Positions 14,862 to 22,695 of a DNA stretch of 46,688 nt are shown here, one piece after another. The stretch lies in NCBI GenBank assembly GCA_964416315.1, contig CAYQDR010000024.1, positions 1-46,688 on the forward strand, given 5' to 3'. This DNA is from CAYQDR01 sp964416315. Lineage in GTDB: Bacteria > Methylomirabilota > Methylomirabilia > Rokubacteriales > DASRDR01. The notes below the pieces were generated by a model that saw only the letters and a program-made list of their open reading frames with translations, searched no databases and was not told the DNA's origin. The first letter of the stretch is position 1, and each line of letters opens with the position of its first letter. The translations under genes were made by a program, and so were the position numbers.

Positions 14862-15685
14862 CCAGGAGTGTGTCCGGAGGGTGGATCGCGAAGCTCCCCC
14901 ACGAGGTCGAGGGGCGAGCGGATCGTGAGTCCGCCGTCGAGGACCAGCGTCTGGCCCGTCAGGAAGTCCGCCTCGTCCCCGCAGAGCCACGCCACGAGCG
15001 CGGCCACGTCCTCGGGCGTGCCGAGCCGCCGCCGTGGCGTGGCCGCGACGAGGCGCGCGACCGTCGCGGCGTAGTCGAGCCCGAGTCCCCGCTCCACGTA
15101 GAACCGCGAGCCTTCGGTCCGCAGGAACCCCGGGCTCACTGCGTTCACGGTGATCCCCTCCGGGCCAAGCTCGAGGGCGAGACTCCGGACGAGGGCCTCC
15201 ACCGCGGCCTTGGCCGCCCCGAGCGTGCCGTGCCCCGCCATCGCCTGGAGGGAGTCGATCCCCGAGATCGCCACGATCCGCCCGGGCCGCCCCCGCATCG
15301 AGGGTAGGGCGGCGCGGACCAGTTCGAGGAGCGCCTTCACGGAGATCGCGAACGTCTGCGTGACGTGGCGGTCGCGCGTTTCGGTGAGGGGCCGGAACGC
15401 GGTGGCCGCGGCGTTGGCGACGACGATGTCGATCCGGCCGTAGCGCTCGGCGACCTGCGCGACCGCGGGCGCCACGTCCTCGGGACGCCGGAGGTCGAGC
15501 AGGAGCGCGAGGGCCCGCCGGCCGAGGGCCTCGACGGCCCCGACGACCTCGGCCGCCCGCGCGGCCTCGCGCCGGTAGGTGAGCGCGACGTCCGTCCCCT
15601 CGGCCGCGAGCCGCAGGATCACTGCGCGGCCCACGCCGCGCGAGCCGCCCGTGACCAGGGCCACCCGACCGGCGAGAGAGGGCAC
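14858..15685 (-). CDS. SDR-family oxidoreductase, FabL-like, catalytic Tyr replaced
   Basis: The 275-residue protein has the SDR nucleotide loop TGGSRGVGRA near residue 12, VVANAAAT, and the catalytic-region Ser in VAISGIDS. The standard YxxxK is absent: the Lys in LGAAKAAVEAL is present but the position four before it is Leu. Aligned to FabL-type enoyl reductases, in which Tyr lies seven residues before the Lys, this protein has His. It retains the C-terminal LTGQTLVLDGG. So it may be an enoyl reductase-like or altered enzyme. GTG at 15685 is the best start by domain boundary; a longer ATG form cannot be excluded. It converges on the AOR gene. Confidence 0.85.
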   Translation of the reverse strand: MPSLAGRVALVTGGSRGVGRAVILRLAAEGTDVALTYRREAARAAEVVGAVEALGRRALALLLDLRRPEDVAPAVAQVAERYGRIDIVVANAAATAFRPLTETRDRHVTQTFAISVKALLELVRAALPSMRGRPGRIVAISGIDSLQAMAGHGTLGAAKAAVEALVRSLALELGPEGITVNAVSPGFLRTEGSRFYVERGLGLDYAATVARLVAATPRRRLGTPEDVAALVAWLCGDEADFLTGQTLVLDGGLTIRSPLDLVGELRDPPSGHTPG

Positions 15686-15734
15686 GCGCGCGGGGCCCGT
15701 CCTCAGCCCCGGGGGGGAGCGGCGCCCACCCGCC

Positions 15735-15750
15735 GGGCGGGTACCCGCCC
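15735..15750. other. 16-base palindrome
   Basis: GGGCGGGTACCCGCCC is a perfect palindrome in the 125-base spacer between the SDR and pilin-like genes, which are both on the minus strand. Nothing else is recognised in this spacer. Confidence 0.3.
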
Positions 15751-15810
15751 CCAGACCCCCCCACCGCATTGAGCAACCGTCGGGCGGGAAGGCAGTTCGC
15801 TCACGGCCGG

Positions 15811-16176
15811 TCAGCAGCGGGTCGGATCGTTGATCATGAGCGTGACCTGCCCGGTGGCCGGATCGTAGTCGTAATCGTTCCCTTCGCACTGGAAGCCCGG
15901 GGCGGGGTTCAGGAGCTCCGCCACGGCTTCCTTCGAGGCCGGCCACCGGCCGTTCTGAGCGTAGTAGATCTGGAGCGAGCTCCGGATCGCGGCCAGCGTT
16001 GCCCGGTCGGCGGTGAGCCGGGCCTGCGAGAGCGGGCGTTCCTTCTGCACGGTCTCGAGCGTCTTGGCCGTCGACGCGAAGTACTGGTATAGGATCGCGC
16101 CGACGATCGCCAGGACGACGAGCACGATGGCGATCTCGACCAGCGACATCCCCTGCGCGCCGCGCCGGAGCCTCAC
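15811..16176 (-). CDS. Type IV pilin-like (pseudopilin) protein
   Basis: The 121-residue protein has a class-III prepilin signal: a short basic leader RLRRGAQG, cleavage after Gly, then MSLVEIAIVLVVLAIVGA with Glu at +5 and a hydrophobic helix. The remaining domain has QIYYAQNGRWPASKEAV and a Cys pair (one in FQCEG and one as the last residue) that could form the usual C-terminal disulfide loop. GTG at 16176 follows GAGGGGG. No pilus assembly genes are nearby, so it is an orphan, either a minor pilin or a secretion pseudopilin served by a system elsewhere. Confidence 0.85.
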   Translation of the reverse strand: MRLRRGAQGMSLVEIAIVLVVLAIVGAILYQYFASTAKTLETVQKERPLSQARLTADRATLAAIRSSLQIYYAQNGRWPASKEAVAELLNPAPGFQCEGNDYDYDPATGQVTLMINDPTRC

Positions 16177-16296
16177 GACGCCCCCTCGAAGCGGGTGTGG
16201 CTCTGCTCCCGCATGAACTGCGTCACGCCGCCCTCCTTCCGGGCCCGATCTTCCGGCGAAAACGGGAGCCGTGTCAAGGCGCGGGCCTTCACCCGG

Positions 16297-16380
16297 AGGG
16301 GGGCTGCGCCCCCCTTTGTGTTGGGGGGGCCGGACCTCCCCCCGGAGAGGGTTGCGCCGGCAAAGCCGGCGCTCGGAGCG
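16297..16380. repeat. Dispersed palindromic repeat, copy 2
   Basis: Two hairpins: GGGGGGC-TGC-GCCCCCC at 16298-16314, and GCGCCGGC-AAA-GCCGGCGC at 16354-16372, followed by TCGGAGCG. The second module matches the copy at 11053-11104, and both modules have relatives inside the tyrosine kinase gene at 43983-44030. The 16,177-16,585 spacer holds this repeat and a possible promoter; no gene is seen. Confidence 0.65.
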
Positions 16381-16546
16381 GAACACCTTGAGCGTTGCGG
16401 TAGTGCTGACGCTGAGCGCCCGATTTACTCCGACGGGCCGGGCCTACCCGCCACGGGGCTGTGGCCCCTTTCGCGCCAGCTCCTCCATCAAGTCCATCTG
16501 GATCTGCCTGTATACGCCCGCCCGCGCCGATGGGCCGCCGCGGGAG

Positions 16547-16552
16547 TATAAT
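16547..16552 (+). promoter_or_regulatory. Possible -10 box before the GYD-hut genes
   Basis: A perfect TATAAT stands out in very GC-rich sequence, 34 bases before the GYD gene. No TTGACA-like box is found at the right distance, so the promoter call is tentative. Confidence 0.4.
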
Positions 16553-16585
16553 CGAGGTGCGTCAGACTGGAGGGAGGGATCCCGG

Positions 16586-16915
16586 ATGCCGCTCTACATC
16601 ATGCTCTCCACGCTCTCCGAGACGGGTCGCAAGGTCGTCCGGAAGCTGCCCGGGTCGATCCGCAAGGTCAACGAGGAGGTCGGGCGGATGGGGGTGAAGG
16701 TCCTCGCCCAGTACGCCGTCCTCGGGCCCTACGACTTCGTCACGGTCGTCGAGGCGCCCGACAACGAGACCGTCGCCAAGGTCTCCATGGAGCTGGGCGC
16801 GCGCGGCTCGGTCCAGATGATGACGATGGCCGCGATCCCGCTGGAGACCTTCATCAGGAAGGTCGCCGGCCGGGACGGGCGGCCCGGGGCGCGCGGAGGC
16901 CGCCGCACGCGCTGA
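16586..16915 (+). CDS. GYD-domain protein
   Basis: The 109-residue protein matches the GYD family: PLYIMLSTLSETGRKVV at the start, VKVLAQYAVLGPYDFVTVVEAPD in the middle with the Gly-Pro-Tyr-Asp variant of the GYD motif, and AIPLETFIRKV at the end. GYD proteins are small ferredoxin-fold proteins of unknown function, often near metabolic genes. ATG at 16586 has GGAGGGAGG upstream. hutU begins 5 bases after its stop, so the two are co-transcribed. Confidence 0.88.
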   Translation: MPLYIMLSTLSETGRKVVRKLPGSIRKVNEEVGRMGVKVLAQYAVLGPYDFVTVVEAPDNETVAKVSMELGARGSVQMMTMAAIPLETFIRKVAGRDGRPGARGGRRTR

Positions 16916-16920
16916 CCGCT

Positions 16921-18612
16921 GTGGCCGCGCGCGGGCCGATCCGGGCACCTCGGGGCACGCGGCGCACCTGCCGGGGCTGGCCGCAGGAGGCCGCCCTCCG
17001 GATGCTCATGAACAACCTCGACCCCGAGGTCGCGGAGCGCCCCGAGGAGCTGGTCGTCTACGGCGGGGCGGGCAAGGCCGCGCGGAGCTGGGAGGCGTAC
17101 GACCGCCTGGTCGCCTGCCTGACCGCGCTGGGCGACGACGAGACCCTCCTCGTCCAGTCCGGGAAGCCCGTCGGCGTCTTCCGCACCACCCCCGAGGCGC
17201 CCCGCGTCCTGATCGCCAACTCGCTGCTCGTGCCCGCATGGGCCACCTGGGACGAGTTCCGGCGCCTCGAGGCCCTGGGGCTCACGATGTACGGGCAGAT
17301 GACGGCGGGCTCCTGGATCTACATCGGCACCCAGGGGATCCTCCAGGGCACCCACGAGACGTTCGGGGCGTGCGCCCGGCAGCACTTCGGCGGCTCCCTG
17401 CGCGGGCGCTTCATCCTGACCGCGGGCCTCGGCGGGATGGGCGGGGCCCAGCCGCTCGCGATCACGCTGAACGACGGCGTCGCCCTCTGCGTCGAGGTGG
17501 ACCCCGAGCGGATCGAGCGGCGCCTGAAGACCCGCTACCTCGACACGGCGGTCGAGGACTTGGACGCGGCGCTGCGCGAGGTGGAGGCGGCGTGCGGGCG
17601 TGGCGAGGCGCGCTCCATCGGGCTTCTCGGGAACGCCGCCGACGTCTACCCGGAGCTGGTCCGCCGCCGGATCGTCCCGGCCGCGGTCACCGACCAGACG
17701 GCCGCCCACGACCTCCTCAACGGCTACATCCCCCGCGGGCTCGCCGTCGGCGAGGCGCGTGACCTCCGGAAGCGCGATCCGCAGGAGTACCTCCGCCGGG
17801 CGCGGGAGTCGGTCGCCGTCCACGTCCAGGCCATGCTGGACCTCCAGCGGGCGGGGGCGGTCACCTTCGACTACGGCAACAACATCCGGACGGAGGCGGC
17901 GCGCGCCGGCGTCCGGGACGCCTACGCCTTCCCCGGCTTCGTTCCCGCCTTCATCCGCCCGCTCTTCTGCGAGGGCAAGGGGCCGTTCCGCTGGGTCGCG
18001 CTCTCCGGCGACGCCGAGGACATCGCGGCCACCGACCGGGCGCTCACGGCCGAGTTCCAGGGGGACGCCCACCTCGTGCGCTGGCTGCGAACGGCCGCGG
18101 AGCGGGTCGCGTTCCAGGGGCTCCCGGCCCGGATCTGCTGGCTCGGGCACGGGGAGCGGGCGCGCGCGGGGGCGATCTTCAACGACCTGGTCGCCTCCGG
18201 GCGGGTCAAGGCCCCCATCGTCATCGGGCGCGATCACCTCGACGCGGGGTCCGTCGCCTCGCCCTACCGGGAGACGGAGGCGATGCGGGACGGCTCCGAC
18301 GCGATCGCCGACTGGCCGGTGCTGAACGCGCTCCTCAACGCGGTGGCCGGGGCGCACTGGGTCTCGGTCCATCACGGCGGCGGTGTGGGGATCGGCTACG
18401 CGCTCCACGCGGGCATGGTCGTGGTCGCCGACGGGACGTCCGCGACGGCGGCGCGGCTCGAGCGCGTCCTGACGACGGACCCCGGCACCGGCATCGTGCG
18501 CCACGCCGATGCCGGCTACCCCGAGGCGATCACCGCCGCGCGCCGGCACGGCATCCGGATCCCCGGGTTGACCGATGCCCCCTCTCCCCCGCCGGGGGAG
18601 AGGGCCGGGTGA
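16921..18612 (+). CDS. hutU: Urocanate hydratase
   Basis: This 563-residue protein is a clear HutU, the NAD-dependent cytosolic enzyme converting urocanate to imidazolone propionate in histidine breakdown. It has the N-terminal RGWPQEAALRMLMNNLDPE, MTAGSWIYIGTQGILQGT, GLGGMGGAQPLA, FDYGNNIR and VHHGGGVGIGY signatures over the full family length. GTG at 16921 gives the expected N-terminus. The last ten residues (PSPPPGERAG) and the stop are supplied by a palindromic GGGAGAGGG-type repeat that follows the gene, so the tail is probably not functional. Confidence 0.96.
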   Translation: MAARGPIRAPRGTRRTCRGWPQEAALRMLMNNLDPEVAERPEELVVYGGAGKAARSWEAYDRLVACLTALGDDETLLVQSGKPVGVFRTTPEAPRVLIANSLLVPAWATWDEFRRLEALGLTMYGQMTAGSWIYIGTQGILQGTHETFGACARQHFGGSLRGRFILTAGLGGMGGAQPLAITLNDGVALCVEVDPERIERRLKTRYLDTAVEDLDAALREVEAACGRGEARSIGLLGNAADVYPELVRRRIVPAAVTDQTAAHDLLNGYIPRGLAVGEARDLRKRDPQEYLRRARESVAVHVQAMLDLQRAGAVTFDYGNNIRTEAARAGVRDAYAFPGFVPAFIRPLFCEGKGPFRWVALSGDAEDIAATDRALTAEFQGDAHLVRWLRTAAERVAFQGLPARICWLGHGERARAGAIFNDLVASGRVKAPIVIGRDHLDAGSVASPYRETEAMRDGSDAIADWPVLNALLNAVAGAHWVSVHHGGGVGIGYALHAGMVVVADGTSATAARLERVLTTDPGTGIVRHADAGYPEAITAARRHGIRIPGLTDAPSPPPGERAG

Positions 18613-18670
18613 GGGGGCCAGGGCCCTCACCCTCACCCCGACCCTCTCCCGCGTCCGGGAGAGGGAGAGG
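18578..18670. repeat. Paired GGGAGAGGG palindromic repeats after hutU
   Basis: Two hairpins occur in the spacer: CCCTCTCCCCC with GGGGGAGAGGG around 18580-18604, and CCCTCTCCC with GGGAGAGGG at 18642-18665, each beside a GTGAGGG or CCCTCACCC segment. The first encodes the hutU C-terminus. A degenerate relative forms the end of hutI. Confidence 0.65.
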
Positions 18671-18679
18671 GCGCAAGCC

Positions 18680-19963
18680 GTGACCCAGGCCGCTGACTTC
18701 GTCCTCACCGGGGCGGGCGAGCTCGTCACGGTCGATCCGTCGCTCGGGGAGGGCGCGCTCGGCGTGATCCGGGGCGGTGGTGTGGCCGCCCGTGCGGGGC
18801 GGCTCGTCTGGGTGGGTCCGACGCGCGAGCTCCGGGGCGCGGTCAGGCTCGTCCCCGGCGGCCTGGAGCTCAACGCCCGCGGCCGCGTGGTCCTCCCCGG
18901 CTTCGTGGACTCGCATACCCACGTCGTGTTCGCCGGCTCGCGGGAGCAGGAGTTCGCGCGGCGGATCGCGGGGGAGAGCTACCAGGCAATCGCCGAGAGC
19001 GGCGGCGGGATCCTGGCGACCGTTCGGGCGACCCGGGACGCGACGGCCGCCGAGCTGGTCGCGCTCACGCGCCGGCGCCTCGATCTCGCGCTCCGGCACG
19101 GCACGACGACGCTCGAGGCGAAGTCCGGATACGGGCTCACCACGGCCGACGAGATCAAGATGCTCGAGGCGATCCGCGTCCTCCGCGAGACGCACCCGAT
19201 CGGCCTCCACCCGACCTTCTGCGGCGCCCACGCGGTCCCCCCCGAATACGCCGGGAATCCCGACGGATACGTGGACCTCGTCGTCGACGAGATGCTCCCC
19301 GCGGTGACCGGGAAGCGACTCGCGGCGTACTGCGACGTCTTCTGCGAGGCGGGGGTCTTCAGCGTCGGCCAGGCGCGGCGGATCCTCCTCGCCGGGGCCG
19401 AGCAGGGCCTCCGGGCGAAGCTCCACGCCGACGAGTTCGCCTGGACGGGCGGGGCCGAGCTGGCCGCCAAGGTGCGGGCGCTGTCCGCCGATCACCTCCT
19501 GCGGGCGCGCCGGCCCGGCATCCGGGCGATGAAGCAAGCGGGGGTCACCGCGACGCTGCTCCCGGGGACGGCGTTCTTCCTCGGACTCCCGTATGCCCAG
19601 GCGCGCGCCTTTCTCGAGATCGGGGTGCGGGTCGCCCTCGCGACGGACTTCAATCCCGGCTCCTCGTACAGCCCGAACATGCAGCTCATGATCACGCTCG
19701 CCTGCACGCACATGCGCATGACCGTGGAGGAGGCGATCGGGGCGGCCACGCTCGGCGGGGCCCACGCGCTGGGGCTCGCGGGCGAGATCGGCTCGCTCGC
19801 GCCCGGCAAGGCGTGCGACCTCGTCGTGCTCGAGATCCCGAACTACCATCACCTGCCGTATCTCTACGGCGTGAACCACGTCCAGACGGTGGTCAAGGAC
19901 GGCCGGGTGGCCTGGCCCGCACCCGCGCGCTCTCCCTCCGACGCGGGGAGGGTGACGGGGTGA
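18680..19963 (+). CDS. hutI: Imidazolonepropionase
   Basis: The 427-residue metal-dependent amidohydrolase opens the imidazolone ring to give formimidoylglutamate. It has GFVDSHTHVVFAGSR (metal-binding HxH), TTTLEAKSGYGL, FCGAHAVPPEY, KLHADEFAW and ATDFNPGSSY, all HutI signatures. GTG at 18680 was chosen because the upstream in-frame extension reads through the palindromic repeat. The C-terminal ARSPSDAGRVTG derives from a further copy of that repeat. It lies 67 bases after hutU. Confidence 0.95.
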   Translation: MTQAADFVLTGAGELVTVDPSLGEGALGVIRGGGVAARAGRLVWVGPTRELRGAVRLVPGGLELNARGRVVLPGFVDSHTHVVFAGSREQEFARRIAGESYQAIAESGGGILATVRATRDATAAELVALTRRRLDLALRHGTTTLEAKSGYGLTTADEIKMLEAIRVLRETHPIGLHPTFCGAHAVPPEYAGNPDGYVDLVVDEMLPAVTGKRLAAYCDVFCEAGVFSVGQARRILLAGAEQGLRAKLHADEFAWTGGAELAAKVRALSADHLLRARRPGIRAMKQAGVTATLLPGTAFFLGLPYAQARAFLEIGVRVALATDFNPGSSYSPNMQLMITLACTHMRMTVEEAIGAATLGGAHALGLAGEIGSLAPGKACDLVVLEIPNYHHLPYLYGVNHVQTVVKDGRVAWPAPARSPSDAGRVTG

Positions 19964-19966
19964 GGC
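19926..19966. repeat. Degenerate GGGAGGG palindromic repeat at end of hutI
   Basis: CTCTCCCTCCG, GGGGAGGGTGA and GGGGTGAG resemble the repeats after hutU and supply the final residues and stop of hutI. This makes the two neighbouring genes end in related repeat sequence. Confidence 0.45.
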
Positions 19967-19976
19967 GGGCCCGGCG

Positions 19977-21281
19977 GTGATCCTCCTCCCCGAGCTCTGC
20001 TACGCGGCCGGCGGCTTCCAGCGCGGCTGGGCGGTGACGGTCGAGGACGGCCGCATCGCGCGCGTCGGGCCGCGCGCGACCGCCGCGCCGGGCGCGCCGC
20101 CGGTCACCGAGCTGCCCGGGCGGGTCCTCCTCCCCGGGGGCGTGAACGCCCACGCCCACGCCTTCCAGTCGCTCCTCCGTGGGCTCGGCGACGACCTGGA
20201 CTTCATGGCCTGGCGCGACCGTGTCCTCTACCCGTTCTCCCGACGGCTGGACGCCCGCGGGATCGAGATCGGCGCGGCGTTCGCCTTCGCCGAGATGCTC
20301 CGCCACGGGATCACGACCGTCGTGGACTTCTTCTACATCCAGGCGGGCGGGAACGCGCACGCCGAGGCGGTGATCGGGGCGGCGAAGCGGGTCGGGATCC
20401 GCCTCGTGCTCGCGCGGGCCTTCTACGACTGGGAGGGCGCACCGCCCGAGTACCGGGAGACGCCGGCGGAAGCGACCGCGCGCTGCCGCGCGCTCATGGC
20501 GGCGCGCGCCGGCGATCCGACGGTCACCGTGCAGCCGGCGCCCCACAGCCTCCATGGCGCGTCGCCGGAGATGGTCCAGGCGGGCGCCGCCGTCGCCGAG
20601 GCCGCGGGCGTCCCCTTCCACATCCACGTGGCCGAGGGCCGGTACGAGCGCGAGATGATCGAGCGCCGCCACGGCCTGACCCCGGTCCGCTTCCTCGACA
20701 AGCTCGGCGTCCTGGGGCCGCGGACGATCGGAGTGCACTGTGTCTGGCTCGACGAGGGAGAGCTGCGCCTCTGGGCCGAGCGCGGCGCCCGCGTCGCCTA
20801 CTGCCCGTCCTCGAACATGATCCTGGGCGACGGCGTGACGAAGCTCCGCGAGATGCGGGCCCTCGGGATCCCCGTCGCGCTCGGGACGGACGGCGGCTGC
20901 ACGAACAACCGGCTGTCGATCTTCGAGGAGATGCGGATGGCGGCGCTCCTCCAGAAGGTCACGCACCTGGACGGCACGGCGTTCACCGCCGAGGAGGCGT
21001 TCCGGCTGGGAACGGCGGGCGGCGCGGAGGTCCTGGGGCTCCCGGTCGGCGAGATCGCCGCGGGGCGCCTGGCGGACCTCGCCGCCCTCGACCTCGGCCA
21101 CCCCTCGCTCCACCCGCCGCTCGCGCTCCTCAAGAACGTCGTGTACGCGCTCTCCCCCCAGGCGATCACGGACGTCTGGGTCCACGGGGAGCGCGTCGTC
21201 CGCGACGGCCGGCTCGCGACCGCCGAGGAGGCCGCCCTCCTGGCGGACGTCCGCGCCCTCACGCGCGACTGGCGCGTCTGA
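19977..21281 (+). CDS. Amidohydrolase, probable formimidoylglutamate deiminase HutF
   Basis: The 434-residue protein is an amidohydrolase with metal ligands in NAHAHAF near residue 57, FHIHVAEG near 216, GVHCVW near 244 and LGTDGG near 304. Its position directly after hutI suggests HutF, which deiminates formimidoylglutamate to formylglutamate. The MAWRDRVLYPF segment is reminiscent of HutF, but the GTDGGCTNNRLSIFEEM region is also typical of the SsnA/MtaD deaminase groups, so the substrate is not settled. GTG at 19977 starts 13 bases after hutI. No HutG or HutH gene follows; the next gene converges. Confidence 0.75.
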   Translation: MILLPELCYAAGGFQRGWAVTVEDGRIARVGPRATAAPGAPPVTELPGRVLLPGGVNAHAHAFQSLLRGLGDDLDFMAWRDRVLYPFSRRLDARGIEIGAAFAFAEMLRHGITTVVDFFYIQAGGNAHAEAVIGAAKRVGIRLVLARAFYDWEGAPPEYRETPAEATARCRALMAARAGDPTVTVQPAPHSLHGASPEMVQAGAAVAEAAGVPFHIHVAEGRYEREMIERRHGLTPVRFLDKLGVLGPRTIGVHCVWLDEGELRLWAERGARVAYCPSSNMILGDGVTKLREMRALGIPVALGTDGGCTNNRLSIFEEMRMAALLQKVTHLDGTAFTAEEAFRLGTAGGAEVLGLPVGEIAAGRLADLAALDLGHPSLHPPLALLKNVVYALSPQAITDVWVHGERVVRDGRLATAEEAALLADVRALTRDWRV

Positions 21282-21302
21282 GGCGGAGGTGGCCCGGGCG
21301 CG

Positions 21303-22469
21303 TCAGCGAAGCGGCTGGCCGGCCGCGAGGAGCCGCCGGCCGCGGCGCTCCAGGATGGTCACCATCACGAGGATGACGACCGCCTGGAGGAGGAGGAGCG
21401 CCGCCGAGAGCCGCGAGGCGGTGCGGAGGAGCACCGTCGCCCCCACGCCGAGGGCGCAGCTCATCCCGTAGATGAACAGCACGGCGTGCTCCTTGCGCCC
21501 GAGCACCGCCTCGAGCCGGTGGTGGAGGTGGTCGCGGCCGACGTACTCGATCCACTCGCGGACGCTCCGCACCCGTCCGGAGAGGACGCGGTCGGCGGTG
21601 ATGTAGATCATGTCGTAGGTGAACACGCCGAAGATCAGGAGCGGCGCGGCCAGGTCCACGACGTCGTCCGCCGCCCACTCCCCCAGCACGGCGAGCGCCG
21701 CGAGGACGAACCCGAGGAAGTTACTCCCCGCGTCCCCCAGGAAGATCGTCGCGCGCTGCCCCGGACGGAAGTTGTAGGGGAGAAACCCCAGCGCGCTGCC
21801 GAGGAGCGCCGCCGCGAGCCAGCCCAGGTACACCTGCTGGCTCTGGTAGGCGATGATCCCCAGGAACAGCGCCGCGATCGCCGCCAGCCCGGCCGCCAGG
21901 CCGTCCATCCCGTCGAGGAAGTTCGTGGCGTTGGCGATCCCGACGACCCAGAGCATCGTCAGGAGCCAGTTCAGGCCCTGTCCCCAGAGCGTCCGGGTCG
22001 GGAAGACCTTCAGCGAGATCCCAACGGCGATGAGGACCGCCGTCGCGGCGATCATCACCCCGAGTTTCCAGGAGGCCGGGAGCGGCCGCACATCGTCCAC
22101 GAGGCTGACGCCCATCACGGCGGTCGCGGCGACCAGGAGCCAGGCGACTTCGGGCGTCAGGATCGAGTTGGCGAGCAGGCTCGTCACGAACGCGACGTAG
22201 ATCGCAAGCCCCCCGAGGAGCGGGGTCGGCTCCACGTGGAGCTTCCGGGGGTCGGGGTGGTCGAGGATGCCCCGCCACCGCGCGAGCGCCTGGATCGGCC
22301 GGACGAGCAGGAACGAGAGGAGGAACGAGAAGAGGAGGATGTAGAGCCAGCGCAGCCCCAGGTCGGCGAACCAGCGCTGGAGGGGGAAGAGGAAGAGGCC
22401 GACGACGGCGTGGACCGCGATGAGGTAGAGGGCCCAGCCGGCGTGCCGGGTCACCGGGAGGGCGCTCAC
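21303..22469 (-). CDS. WecA/TagO-type polyprenyl-phosphate sugar-1-phosphate transferase
   Basis: About 388 residues with roughly ten membrane segments. It has the MraY/WecA family motifs: DHPDPRKLHVEPTPLLGG, VSLVDDVRPL with the Asp pair, NATNFLDGMDGLAAG, IFLGDAGSNFLGF, and RDHLHHRL in the last cytoplasmic loop. Enzymes of this family transfer a sugar-1-phosphate, often GlcNAc-1-phosphate, to undecaprenyl phosphate and begin polymer synthesis on the inner membrane. GTG at 22469 was chosen by domain start; ribosome binding signal is weak and GTG at 22454 is also possible. It is the last gene of the exopolysaccharide operon and converges with the hut genes. Confidence 0.92.
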   Translation of the reverse strand: MSALPVTRHAGWALYLIAVHAVVGLFLFPLQRWFADLGLRWLYILLFSFLLSFLLVRPIQALARWRGILDHPDPRKLHVEPTPLLGGLAIYVAFVTSLLANSILTPEVAWLLVAATAVMGVSLVDDVRPLPASWKLGVMIAATAVLIAVGISLKVFPTRTLWGQGLNWLLTMLWVVGIANATNFLDGMDGLAAGLAAIAALFLGIIAYQSQQVYLGWLAAALLGSALGFLPYNFRPGQRATIFLGDAGSNFLGFVLAALAVLGEWAADDVVDLAAPLLIFGVFTYDMIYITADRVLSGRVRSVREWIEYVGRDHLHHRLEAVLGRKEHAVLFIYGMSCALGVGATVLLRTASRLSAALLLLQAVVILVMVTILERRGRRLLAAGQPLR

Positions 22470-22601
22470 TGGCCCGCCCGCGGGGGAGAGCCGCCACGAT
22501 CTCGCGGGATGGGACCGGGCCGAGGCCCGAGCAGCCCTAGGACGCAGGGAGGAGGCGGCGTGAGGCGTATGCCGCATACGTGGAGCGCCGCCGACGACCC
22601 C

Positions 22602-22652
22602 GCCGGAGGGACGGGACGCCCGCGAGGCCGCAGGCCGAGCGCGTCCCGGCGA
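22602..22652 (+). repeat. Core-only, inverted copy of the composite repeat
   Basis: This plus-strand 51-base segment matches the hairpin core of the long composite repeats, which read on the minus strand. It keeps GCCGGAGGGACGGGACG at the left and CGTCCCGGCGA at the right. The inner hairpin is GGCC-GCA-GGCC instead of GGGCC-GGA-GGCCC, so pairing is kept while sequence differs. It lacks the C-run and G-run ends. A GTATG-CCG-CATAC palindrome lies nearby at 22567-22579. Confidence 0.6.
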
Positions 22653-22695
22653 GCTGGAGGACGACGGGATGCGACGGGGATCGGCTCGGGACCGC

